Assembly: GCA_030744095.1 (NCBI GenBank)
Contig: JASLRF010000574.1
Coordinates: 1-12,426 of the forward strand
Length of the DNA: 12,426 bases
From: Pirellulaceae bacterium
Lineage (GTDB): Bacteria; Planctomycetota; Planctomycetia; Pirellulales; Pirellulaceae
Reading direction: 5' to 3'
The notes beneath the pieces are model-generated. The model was not told the origin of the DNA. It worked only from the letters and a program-made list of their open reading frames with translations, and made no database searches. The number at the start of each line of letters is the position of its first letter. Positions within the stretch are counted from its first letter, which is position 1. The translations under genes were made by a program, and so were the position numbers. Positions 6,431 to 12,426 of this stretch are shown here, piece after piece.

Positions 6431-7816
6431 CTACTTACCAGGGCGAACCCAGGTTTGGTCCTTCTTATAGCGTTCTGCCCGATCGATCACTGTAGCGTTC
6501 TTGCTGGTCTTGATCACCAGGTCAAGCGCCTTGGCAAACTCGACCTTATTGGGTTCGCGGAGAGTACGGTGATGAGCCAATTCTACGATAGATAGACACG
6601 CCTGTTCCGCCGTAGCTGACTTGCTGACGTAAGGCAAAATGAAACGCAATGACCCGGCTGTACGAATCGCTCGAGCTCGATCAAGTGCCAGGATGCGTTC
6701 GCGGTCTGCACTGGCCATCGCCACCGCCTGCTTGAGCAACGTTAGTCGCTGGTCATCTGTACGCGTATCGCTCAAGGGTGCAACGCGCATCAAAGCCCGC
6801 AACGCAGTCGTGCGATGCGACGAATGCGAGTCGGTTTTTGCTAGTTGCATCAGCCGAGGAGCGATCGAAGCATCAGGCCAATTGCTGATCGCTCGAATCC
6901 CCAGGGCATGCAGCGTCGAATGGCTACTTTTGATCGCCGCTTCGATTTCGCTGCGAGCATCTGAACCACCAACTCGACCCAGTGTCGAGAGCATGGTCAG
7001 TCGCTGTTGAGTATTAAGTTTGTTGATGGCCGCTACCAGCGGTGCAGATCGCTTGGCCGGATCAGCCGCTCGAGCACAAACGAACATGATTTGCTTTTCG
7101 GCGGTCGCCTGTTCGCTACCTGGGGTAGCCTTCAACACTCCCTGGACCATTTCAGCAATATGCTCAGGGCCTGCGATTTTTCCCAGTGACGCCATGGCTG
7201 CCTTGCGTACTTGCGATTCAGAGCTCACCGCAGCGACGAGGATAAGGGGAATCGCTTCCAATGCCCGACGCGTTGTAAGAACGTCGATTAAGGCAACTCG
7301 AGTTGTCGCGGCAGCATCCTTCATCCCGCTTGCGATCCGTCGAGAAACTGTTTGACCAGGCATCCGCACGAGACTCGTTTTCGCCGCGGACCGTTCAGCC
7401 GTGGTTCCTTCATCGAGCAACTGAAGTAACTTGGGCAGATCTGTCGACGTGCCCAGGTCGCCCAACGCGCGAATCGCCTCGACACGAACGTCGGCGTCCT
7501 TGGTTGAGCTTAGCAATAAGACGACGGCGGAGCGGGCTGCGTTGTCGCCACGGACCGTAAGAGCCTTCAGTAGACCAACCTGTGCGGCGGGTGAGAGCTT
7601 CGGTAACACCTCCGCAAATGCCCTCGTCGCTGCCTCACCGGGACTTGCCGTGCGGACTTGCTCCAATCCCAGTGACCGCATGTCCTGGTCATTGTCGTTA
7701 AGCAACTCGATGACGACGCCCACGAGTTGAGCTGAATCGTCGGCACTTATCGGCGCCGTGACGTGAATGACAATCAACGTGGACAATAAACCAGAGCACA
7801 TCCGCACACGCAACAT
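6431..7816 (-). CDS. Secreted HEAT-repeat protein (461 aa)
   Basis: The start ATG at 7816 has GAGGAG 8 nt upstream. Residues 1-25 form a signal peptide (hydrophobic LLSTLIVIHVTA, then PISA-DDS), so the protein is probably periplasmic or secreted. The rest is almost wholly alpha-helical with short degenerate HEAT-like repeats, for example DADVRVEAIRALGDLG (about 107-122), SESQVRKAAMASLGKIAG (about 199-216), a unit around 268-282, and SSHRTTALRALMRVA (about 332-346). No enzymatic motif is seen. HEAT solenoids serve as protein-binding scaffolds; no partner can be named from the sequence. It is the last gene of a probable minus-strand operon with a smaller HEAT protein (92 nt upstream) and a Gfo/Idh/MocA oxidoreductase. 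Downstream, the gene ends 19 bp from a double-hairpin element. It could also be called a PBS-lyase-type HEAT protein. Confidence 0.87.
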   Translation of the reverse strand: MLRVRMCSGLLSTLIVIHVTAPISADDSAQLVGVVIELLNDNDQDMRSLGLEQVRTASPGEAATRAFAEVLPKLSPAAQVGLLKALTVRGDNAARSAVVLLLSSTKDADVRVEAIRALGDLGTSTDLPKLLQLLDEGTTAERSAAKTSLVRMPGQTVSRRIASGMKDAAATTRVALIDVLTTRRALEAIPLILVAAVSSESQVRKAAMASLGKIAGPEHIAEMVQGVLKATPGSEQATAEKQIMFVCARAADPAKRSAPLVAAINKLNTQQRLTMLSTLGRVGGSDARSEIEAAIKSSHSTLHALGIRAISNWPDASIAPRLMQLAKTDSHSSHRTTALRALMRVAPLSDTRTDDQRLTLLKQAVAMASADRERILALDRARAIRTAGSLRFILPYVSKSATAEQACLSIVELAHHRTLREPNKVEFAKALDLVIKTSKNATVIDRAERYKKDQTWVRPGK

Positions 7817-7841
7817 GTTGGTAACTCCTCAGACCATAAAA

Positions 7842-7884
7842 GCGACTCGATCATTGTGCACAAAGTCACCATGAACCGAGTCGC
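7842..7884 (-). terminator. Intercistronic inverted repeat with T-run between the two HEAT genes
   Basis: On the minus strand GCGACTCG and CGAGTCGC form an 8-bp perfect stem around a 27-nt loop. TTTT follows at once, before the ribosome-binding site of the larger HEAT gene. It could be a partial terminator or attenuator that lowers expression of the distal gene, or a processing site. The long loop makes a strong intrinsic terminator unlikely. Confidence 0.35.
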
Positions 7885-7908
7885 GTTTTCAATCGATATC
7901 GAAGAGCC

Positions 7909-8592
7909 CTATTTTTTTGCCAGGCAGGCAAGTTTGCCACGCGTCGCGGCCATGCGAATATGCTTCGGCTGTTCGTCGCCGGCCAGACCGTTATAGATTG
8001 CCAGAGCGTCAAGTCGCTTGCCGTCGGCTAGGAGGGCTTCTGCACAACACAGCGAAGCATCGATCGCCGCTGGGTGCTTCGACTTTGACAGTGCTTTCGC
8101 GGCGGCGGCGGTATGTATCGCCCCCAATGCAATTGCCGCTGCCTTGGCAACTGGATTGAAACTATCACTAAGCACGCCCGCCAGTGCGTTGACTGAGTCC
8201 GTATCCTGGCGAACGCCAAGCGAGCTGATGATTCCTACCTTCTGTGCGTTTTCAACTTTCGGCAAAGCTTCTCTCAACGCCTTGGCGGCACCTGGAGTTG
8301 GAATACGTTCCAGTGCGTAACGCGCCATGTGCGAGAGATCTTTGTCGGCCAGTAAGCTGGCCAAGGCAGGTACACAGTCATCGGTTCCGATCACTCGCAA
8401 CTTGCGGCAAACGAAATCCTTGGCAGCTCGCGGCACGTCGTCCGTCAAGATTGCTGTCAGGGTGGCTTCGAGCTCCTTTCGTGCAGCGTCATCTTCACGT
8501 GTCGAAATGAGGGCATCGTTAATCGGTTTGAGAACCTCGGGGTCTTGACCCCAGTCGTATTTTTTCAGGGCATCGAAAGTTTGATCTAACAT
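7909..8592 (-). CDS. HEAT-repeat protein (227 aa)
   Basis: The product is a helical repeat protein with no signal peptide, so it is presumably cytoplasmic, unlike the two genes around it. HEAT-like units are visible as AAKDFVCRKLRVIGT (about 56-70), DCVPALASLLADKDLSHMARYALERIP (about 72-98), GAAKALREALPKVENAQKVGIISSLG (about 101-126) and DSVNALAGVLSDSFNPVAKAAAIALGAI (about 132-159), followed by an Ala-rich helical tail. The pattern (Asp/Pro at the turn, ALxxLL in helix A, AxxALGxI in helix B) is that of PBS-lyase HEAT repeats. AGGGA lies 6 nt before the ATG. The gene starts 57 nt after the oxidoreductase stop on the same strand and precedes the larger HEAT gene by 92 nt, so all three are probably cotranscribed. 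It may scaffold or regulate a partner; no catalytic residues are seen. Confidence 0.87.
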   Translation of the reverse strand: MLDQTFDALKKYDWGQDPEVLKPINDALISTREDDAARKELEATLTAILTDDVPRAAKDFVCRKLRVIGTDDCVPALASLLADKDLSHMARYALERIPTPGAAKALREALPKVENAQKVGIISSLGVRQDTDSVNALAGVLSDSFNPVAKAAAIALGAIHTAAAAKALSKSKHPAAIDASLCCAEALLADGKRLDALAIYNGLAGDEQPKHIRMAATRGKLACLAKK

Positions 8593-8649
8593 TGTTTTTC
8601 CCTTTTGGGACTGGTTTATTCTAGAAGACGAGAAACCGAATCGCGTCGC

Positions 8650-9870
8650 TTACAATTGCCACGGTTCGCGACGAGCACGATCGAGGAAGCGGTTCGCCTC
8701 CTCGTCACCAGGGAATTCTTGTTTCTCAGAATCCCATTTCAAGGACCGTTGCAGCGTATAGGCGATGATGCCTAGATGAGCCACAGTCACGGTGTTAACC
8801 GCCAACTCGATGTCGCGGAACGGTTTTTCACGCGTCTTGACACATTCGATAAAGTCGCCGTAGATATTGCCGTTCCCTTTGTAGGTCGGAATCGGCTTGG
8901 CTTCTATCTTTTCGCCCGGCGTACCTTCAACGCTCAAGTTGCCTCGCCCAGGCTTGTTGTGATACAACAGCTTGCCGTTGGGATACTTGTAGGTGAGGTA
9001 GTTCTTGCCTTCCTCGTCGTTGTAAACAACATCGGTCGGTTGCAATTCGCGGATGTCGATTGCAAAGGTCGCACCGCCAAAGTGGTGAGCGCCCCAATCA
9101 GTCATACCACCGCCCGAATAATCGATGTAAGATCGCCAACTATTGCCACTGGTGGAAAAACTACCCGAGCAACGTGCGGCGTTGTATGGTGCCCAAGGCG
9201 CTGGCCCGAGCCATAGATTCCAATCGATATCATCGGGAGCGTCAGAACCAGGTAAGTTGCATTCTTTGGACAACGGACCGACGTTAACATTGATCGACTT
9301 GATCGTACCCAACTCGCCACCCCAACATGGATCGACAGTTTTGCGATAGTCTTGCAGAACTCGTTGGCTGCCGCCGGACACAACACGCGAGTATCTTCGA
9401 GCTGCTGCGACCATGAGTGGACCTTCTCGCAGCGTTCGCGATTCTGGCTTCTGACAGTAAACGTCTTTGCCAGCTTGGCAAGCTTCGATGACCATGATGG
9501 CGTGCCAGTGATCGGGAGTCGCGATGTGGACGGCATCGATGTCGTCTTGAGCGATCAACTCACGAAAGTCGTTGTACAATTGACAATCGTTGTTGCCATA
9601 TTTTCCGTCTACCTTGCCTTTAGACTTTTCGCGCACACCACGTCGAACATCAGACACGGCGACATATTGAACGTCTTTGCGGCCAAGAAAACTGCCTTGG
9701 TCGCCGCGGCCCATGTTACCAATACCAATTCCGCCCATCACGATGCGGTCACTGGCAGGTGGGGTGTCGGCGTTACCTAAGGCGGTAGACGTGATCACAT
9801 ACGGCGCAGCAACCGCAAGGCTAGCCGTTTTCAGAAACCGACGGCGAGTGGTTTTTGTGAGTTGGCCCAT
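8650..9870 (-). CDS. Gfo/Idh/MocA-family oxidoreductase with Tat signal
   Basis: The product is 406 residues. The N-terminus TKTTRRRFLKTASLAVAAP is a clear twin-arginine signal, so the folded protein should be exported with bound NAD(P). A Rossmann domain follows, with GGIGIGNMGRGD (46-57, dinucleotide loop), AVSD (71-74), IATPDHWHA (116-124) and DVYCQKP (136-142). The C-terminal Gfo/Idh/MocA-type domain has WNLWLGPAP (217-225) and GGGMTDWGAHHFGGA (253-267, with the conserved Asp258 and His262). Family enzymes oxidise or reduce sugars and inositols; the substrate here is unknown. The usual EKP motif is QKP (Gln140). The ATG at 9870 has GAGGT 7 nt upstream and a good promoter about 55-85 nt upstream. 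It is the first gene of the putative operon with the two HEAT proteins. Confidence 0.94.
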   Translation of the reverse strand: MGQLTKTTRRRFLKTASLAVAAPYVITSTALGNADTPPASDRIVMGGIGIGNMGRGDQGSFLGRKDVQYVAVSDVRRGVREKSKGKVDGKYGNNDCQLYNDFRELIAQDDIDAVHIATPDHWHAIMVIEACQAGKDVYCQKPESRTLREGPLMVAAARRYSRVVSGGSQRVLQDYRKTVDPCWGGELGTIKSINVNVGPLSKECNLPGSDAPDDIDWNLWLGPAPWAPYNAARCSGSFSTSGNSWRSYIDYSGGGMTDWGAHHFGGATFAIDIRELQPTDVVYNDEEGKNYLTYKYPNGKLLYHNKPGRGNLSVEGTPGEKIEAKPIPTYKGNGNIYGDFIECVKTREKPFRDIELAVNTVTVAHLGIIAYTLQRSLKWDSEKQEFPGDEEANRFLDRARREPWQL

Positions 9871-9924
9871 GGAAATGACCTCGTAAGAAGAAGGATGGTG
9901 GTTGCCAAACGTATTAGGCCGCTA

Positions 9925-9954
9925 ATTTTACTTACCGAAGTCGGAACGCGTCAA
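9925..9954 (-). promoter_or_regulatory. Sigma70-like promoter of the oxidoreductase/HEAT operon
   Basis: On the minus strand, TTGACG (9954-9949) and TAAAAT (9930-9925) are separated by 18 bp; each differs from the -35/-10 consensus at one position. Transcription would begin near 9918, giving a leader of about 48 nt that ends in the GAGGT ribosome-binding site of the oxidoreductase. The match is by eye. Confidence 0.5.
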
Positions 9955-10066
9955 CAAGTGTGACCATCGAAACGGAAATCCGAGACGCAATCCGTGCCGC
10001 GGGCAACCGGCCGCAGAAGACGCTGAGATTCGTTAGTCTCCATTATGGTCAGAAACTTGTCGTATT

Positions 10067-10170
10067 TGAGTCAAGTTTTAGCGACGGGCACCGACCGCAG
10101 GTTGGTCGGGGAGCGGGATAACAAGACCGAGCGGTAGCTCGGATTGGTTCGAGGCACAGCCTCACTAGCC
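10067..10170 (-). repeat. 105-bp dispersed repeat, copy B (inverted)
   Basis: This is the reverse complement of copy A at 4716-4820, 104 bp with a single 1-nt gap. The best preserved parts are the CCCGCTCCCCGACCAACCTG block with the following GCGGTCGGTGCCCGTC, and the GGCTGTGCCTCG block. The central hairpin reads CCGAGC-tacc-GCTCGG here, so it is kept although its loop differs from copy A. The GGTTG-cgg-CAACC hairpin of copy A is lost. It lies between genes and touches no coding region. Confidence 0.88.
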
Positions 10171-10223
10171 CTTTGTCAATTCTTGATTCTAGGGTTGAAG
10201 AAGAATGGTCGTCTGGCCAGATA

Positions 10224-10275
10224 GTCGTTGATCGCTCCGCGATCAATACGTTTGGTTCGCGGAGCGAACCACGAC
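10224..10275. repeat. Double-hairpin palindromic element, copy 2
   Basis: The layout matches copy 1: GTCG, hairpin TTGATCGC-tcc-GCGATCAA (10228-10246), the 7-nt spacer TACGTTT, hairpin GGTTCGC-gga-GCGAACC (10254-10270), then ACGAC. The loop trinucleotides and spacer length are the same as in copy 1, but the arms differ by paired changes that keep each small hairpin perfect. It begins 11 bp past the stop of the zinc-ribbon gene, so a role at the 3' end of the transcript is plausible. Confidence 0.85.
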
Positions 10276-10286
10276 AATCAGGCGTA

Positions 10287-10544
10287 CTAGCAACGGCGCT
10301 CCACCATCAGCGCCGCGGCAAGTGCGCTACAATTGTTCTTCAATCGCCGCTTGAGCTCGTTCTCCAGAATCCACCGAAGTAGTTGTTCGCGACCGGCGAG
10401 CTTGTGGTCATCATGACAGTCTTGCGAGCGTTCTTCTGACACGAGCCGAAATATGTGACCGCAGTTTGTGCAGCGCACTTTCGGATTTACACGATCGTTT
10501 GGGATTCGCAGCCGTTTCGAGCACGCAGGACAACCGAATTCCAT
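10287..10544 (-). CDS. Small zinc-ribbon protein (MJ0042-like)
   Basis: The 85-residue product begins MEFGCPACSKRLRIP and continues with VRCTNCGHIFRL. The two CxxC pairs (Cys5/Cys8 and Cys25/Cys28) make a zinc ribbon of the MJ0042 type, common at the N-terminus of planctomycete and myxobacterial proteins. The rest is a charged helical tail (REQLLRWILENELKRRLKN), with no membrane segment, so this looks like a stand-alone ribbon of unknown role. The frame is open up to an ATG at 10610, which would add 22 residues. I prefer the ATG at 10544 because such proteins usually start right before the ribbon and a purine-rich GAGAGAAG lies upstream. The gene could be the shortened remnant of a larger ribbon-containing membrane protein. 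It is followed closely by the double-hairpin element. Confidence 0.68.
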   Translation of the reverse strand: MEFGCPACSKRLRIPNDRVNPKVRCTNCGHIFRLVSEERSQDCHDDHKLAGREQLLRWILENELKRRLKNNCSALAAALMVERRC

Positions 10545-10610
10545 CTTTGTCTTCTCTCGCTGTGATACGTCGTGACCGAGCTTCGCATTGCCGCTAACCA
10601 TTGGCATCAT

Positions 10611-10843
10611 AGTACACTATGTGTGCAGATAAAACCAAAGTGCGGATTGGAGAAGCGAAGGGTGATTCTGAGGTGGAAGATCCGAGCCAACGCGTCATAG
10701 TTTTCGCCCGTGGGTTCCTGAGTTCCCCGGATGATATCTATCTGACGCCGTCGGTTTGCGGCGTCTGGGCAAATGATGCGGCTGTCGACTTAGTCCGAAA
10801 GGAGTGTATGATGTTCATTCACACCTTCCATCATCGTCGCACG
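10611..10843. other. Intergenic stretch without a credible gene
   Basis: The stretch separates the zinc-ribbon gene from the ruined protease gene. It holds a small hairpin, GACGCCG-N8-CGGCGTC (10744-10765), without a T-run. An 82-codon plus-strand ORF (10619-10867) has no ribosome-binding site or known motif. On the minus strand, an open stretch starting at about 10833 is cut by a stop. It may be a repeat or relic, but I cannot identify it. Confidence 0.5.
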
Positions 10844-12147
10844 TTAGAGTTCGTCCCAGTTTTGTGACCCGATGCGTGTCCCAGGCGCTGCGGATGCCTT
10901 TGGCTCGCCACACTTCCTCGCGATCCCATCGCTGGTCGTGACGTGGACCCGCACCGTTCCGGCAAACCCGTCTGCCGGGTCGATCGTCAGCACATTGCCC
11001 GCCAGGCTGACCGCGGCGTTGCCCTGCAGAATCTCAGCGAAGTAGCTCAGGTCATCTCCTTCCGCGTCGCTGGCCGCGAGCGCGAGGGTCAGTGTGTCCT
11101 CGTTGTGTGACATCGTCTGGTCGGCGATTGGCTCCAGCACCGGAGCCGCATTGGTCACCGACACAGTGAACGTGTCTTCAACGGTCTCTATTGAGTCGCT
11201 GACTTCAACGGTCAGTTCCAAGTTTCCGACGAATCCGTCCTCCGGATCGTCAAGATGTTGCCCGCGAGGCTCACTGTCGAGGCATTCACGGCGACGTAGG
11301 TGGCCGTGGCCGCGTCATCGCCGTGGTCATCCGGCTCGAGCACTGTCAGAGCAGTACTCATTGGGGAGCTTGTGAGGCCGCGTTGATCGATGGCGCGGGC
11401 GAAGAAACGGTGGGTTCCGACAGCGAGGTCGCTGGTATCCAGGGCAACGCTCGCGACGCCGTCAACAATGGTGGTGTCGTATCCCAACCCTGGGTCGGCG
11501 CTGTCCAACTGGCCGTCGTTGTTGGCATCGTGGTAGAAGTGTACGGTGGCGAGATCACCATCGCGGTCGGTGACGTCCGAGGCGATGAGCGAGGCAGCCT
11601 TCCCTGCCGCGACAGGGTTTGGCGAGGCGGAGAGGGAGCCGACCAAAGGTTTGCCGGGAAGCAGTTGTAGCGTATTGTAAGCGTTGAGCCGTCCGCCGGT
11701 GGCCACCTTGCCGTGAAGCGAGTTGAGCGAATCGGCACCGTCCAAAATTGCATTCTTGATCTCGGCAACGCTCGCATCAGGCGCCACCGACCACGCCAGG
11801 GCGGCCACTCCGGAGACGTGCGGCGTCGCCATGCTTGTGCCGGAATACGCGGCATAGCCGTTGCCCAGCACCGTGCTATAGACCGAGACACCGGGGGCCG
11901 CCAGATGCACCGTGTTCTGACCATAAGAACTGAAGGATGCGAGGTTGTCGTCATGGTCTGTGGCGGCGACAGCAATGACGTTCGAGGCATCGTAACTTGA
12001 TGGGTAATGTGGATTTAAATCATTATTAGAATGGGAGTTGCCGGCCGCGGCGGAGAACAGAATTCCGGCATCGTTGCTCGCCTCGATGGCACTGGCCATT
12101 GCCGGACTGTAGCCACCGCCGCCCCAACTGTTATTGGTCAACTGATA
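10844..12147 (-). pseudogene. Subtilisin-like (S8) serine protease with repeat domains, degraded
   Basis: Frame one (about 12147 down to 11212) encodes the back half of a subtilase. TNNSWGGGGYSPAM is followed by AAAGNSH with the oxyanion Asn, then GTSMATPHVSGVAALAW with the catalytic Ser. After that come beta-domains with Asp-rich stretches (DANNDGQLDSADPG, a dockerin- or calcium-loop-like motif) and DDHGDDAATATYV. The segments with catalytic Asp and His are absent: upstream of about 12147 the frame meets a stop and homology ends. Near 11245 the frame breaks; in a second frame (about 11250 down to 10844) the protein continues DPEDGFVGNLELTVEVSDS and on to NAAPVLEPIADQTMSHNEDT, a cadherin-like or Big-type repeat. 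After VHVTTSDG (about 10930) the tail no longer resembles the family. The intact gene was probably a large secreted or surface protease; this copy cannot be active. Confidence 0.88.
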
Positions 12148-12340
12148 GTAATTTTGATTTCACTCAGCCTACAAGGAAGACTCGCTAATGCAAGGGACGG
12201 GGGGATAGGTCAGCTCCTGAGTCGTATCGGCTTGGTCCGACGCTTCGAACGGCACGAATACGGATCGTCTCAAATACCCGTGGGACGCGGTTTTTGATTC
12301 TTGAGATTCCCATCTAACCACCGGAAAATGACACTCGTCA
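12148..12340. other. Spacer between truncated protease and recombinase
   Basis: This stretch of about 193 bp has no coding signal in any frame and no terminal inverted repeat that I can identify. Subtilase homology stops on its left, and the recombinase gene ends on its right, so it probably belongs to the inserted element or to debris at the junction. Confidence 0.5.
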
Positions 12341-12426
12341 TCACAGCCGCACGTACCTATAGAAAGTCGACCGCGAGAGCCTCAGCGTCTTGCAGATGTC
12401 ATCAATCTCAATGCTTTTGTCAGCAT
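12341..12426 (-). CDS. Serine recombinase (resolvase/invertase) C-terminus, partial
   Basis: The minus strand entering from the right edge encodes ADKSIEIDDICKTLRLSRST then FYRYVRL and a TGA at 12343-12341. The pattern S-I-x-x-I-x-K-x-L-x-(L/V)-S-R-S-T-(F/V)-Y-R-Y is the C-terminal helix-turn-helix that Tn3-type resolvases and Hin/Gin-type invertases use to bind their recombination sites. Only 27 residues are visible; the catalytic domain lies outside the window. The gene runs toward the truncated subtilase, whose homology ends about 195 bp away, so it probably belongs to a transposon or other element inserted there. A resolvase of a transposon and a phage-type invertase cannot be distinguished from this piece; other HTH proteins with a similar ending are possible but less likely. 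Confidence 0.78.
   Translation of the reverse strand, partial: ADKSIEIDDICKTLRLSRSTFYRYVRL

Larger units (their letters stand above)
9871..10286. other. Intergenic region with promoter and two repeats
   Basis: This gap of about 416 bp between two minus-strand genes holds the oxidoreductase promoter (9925-9954), copy B of the 105-bp repeat (10067-10170) and copy 2 of the double hairpin (10224-10275). I see nothing recognisable in 9955-10066 or 10171-10223. A 65-codon minus-strand ORF across 10049-10246 runs through both repeats and is not credible. Confidence 0.7.

Noticed and set aside
5812..6495. 227-codon plus-strand ORF overlapping the sulfatase end and the double hairpin
   Set aside because: It is Arg/Pro-rich, typical of an out-of-frame reading of GC-rich coding DNA, and it runs through the repeat into the convergent HEAT gene.
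10619..10867. 82-codon plus-strand ORF
   Set aside because: There is no ribosome-binding site and no motif, and it overlaps the end of the protease relic.
11358..11990. 210-codon minus-strand ORF inside the protease region
   Set aside because: It is an out-of-frame reading of the subtilase, whose GTSMATPHVSG frame is the real one.
12150..12300. Tn3-type terminal inverted repeat near the GGGG run at 12198-12203
   Set aside because: Only a short G run is seen. The rest does not match a Tn3-family end that I can recall, and no partner repeat is visible.

Overview
The window looks like a chromosomal piece of a planctomycete, most likely from the Pirellulaceae (Rhodopirellula/Rubripirellula-like). 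The grounds are gene content and style, not a database search: a secreted type-I sulfatase, a Tat-exported Gfo/Idh/MocA oxidoreductase followed by two HEAT-repeat proteins, a small zinc-ribbon (MJ0042-like) protein, many palindromic intergenic repeats, moderate GC, several TTG/GTG starts and loosely packed genes.

Layout. (1) 1-421, minus: N-terminal part of a ParA/Soj-type ATPase running off the left edge. (2) 665-2428, plus: nagB (glucosamine-6-phosphate deaminase) and, 3 nt later, a GlpG-like rhomboid protease with an intact catalytic set. (3) 2439-2990, minus: an unrecognised single-pass membrane-anchored protein, convergent with the rhomboid. (4) 3041-3098: a long inverted repeat. (5) 3295-3516, plus: a 73-residue acidic protein of unknown function, then aroB (3630-4721). 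(6) 4716-4820: a dispersed repeat of about 105 bp that fills the aroB-sulfatase gap; its inverted second copy lies at 10067-10170. (7) 4856-6277, plus: a GC-richer secreted sulfatase with the unusual maturation motif C-A-P-C-R. (8) 6361-6411: a double-hairpin element, with a second copy at 10224-10275. (9) 9870 down to 6431, minus: a probable three-gene operon (Tat-signal oxidoreductase, HEAT protein, larger secreted HEAT protein) behind a recognisable sigma70-like promoter. (10) 10287-10544, minus: the zinc-ribbon protein. (11) 10844-12147, minus: a wrecked subtilisin-like protease gene, 5'-truncated, frameshifted and altered at its 3' end. (12) 12341-12426, minus: the C-terminal helix-turn-helix of a serine recombinase entering from the right edge, suggesting that a mobile element broke the protease.

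How the parts relate. NagB and AroB are housekeeping enzymes (amino-sugar catabolism and the shikimate pathway). The sulfatase and the exported oxidoreductase/HEAT operon fit the sulfated-polysaccharide lifestyle of planctomycetes, but nothing in the window fixes their substrates. The right end (about 10.6-12.4 kb) is a decaying accessory region. I see no complete new defence or biosynthetic system. The least explained structure is in the repeats, especially the double hairpin whose two copies differ by paired, compensatory changes.
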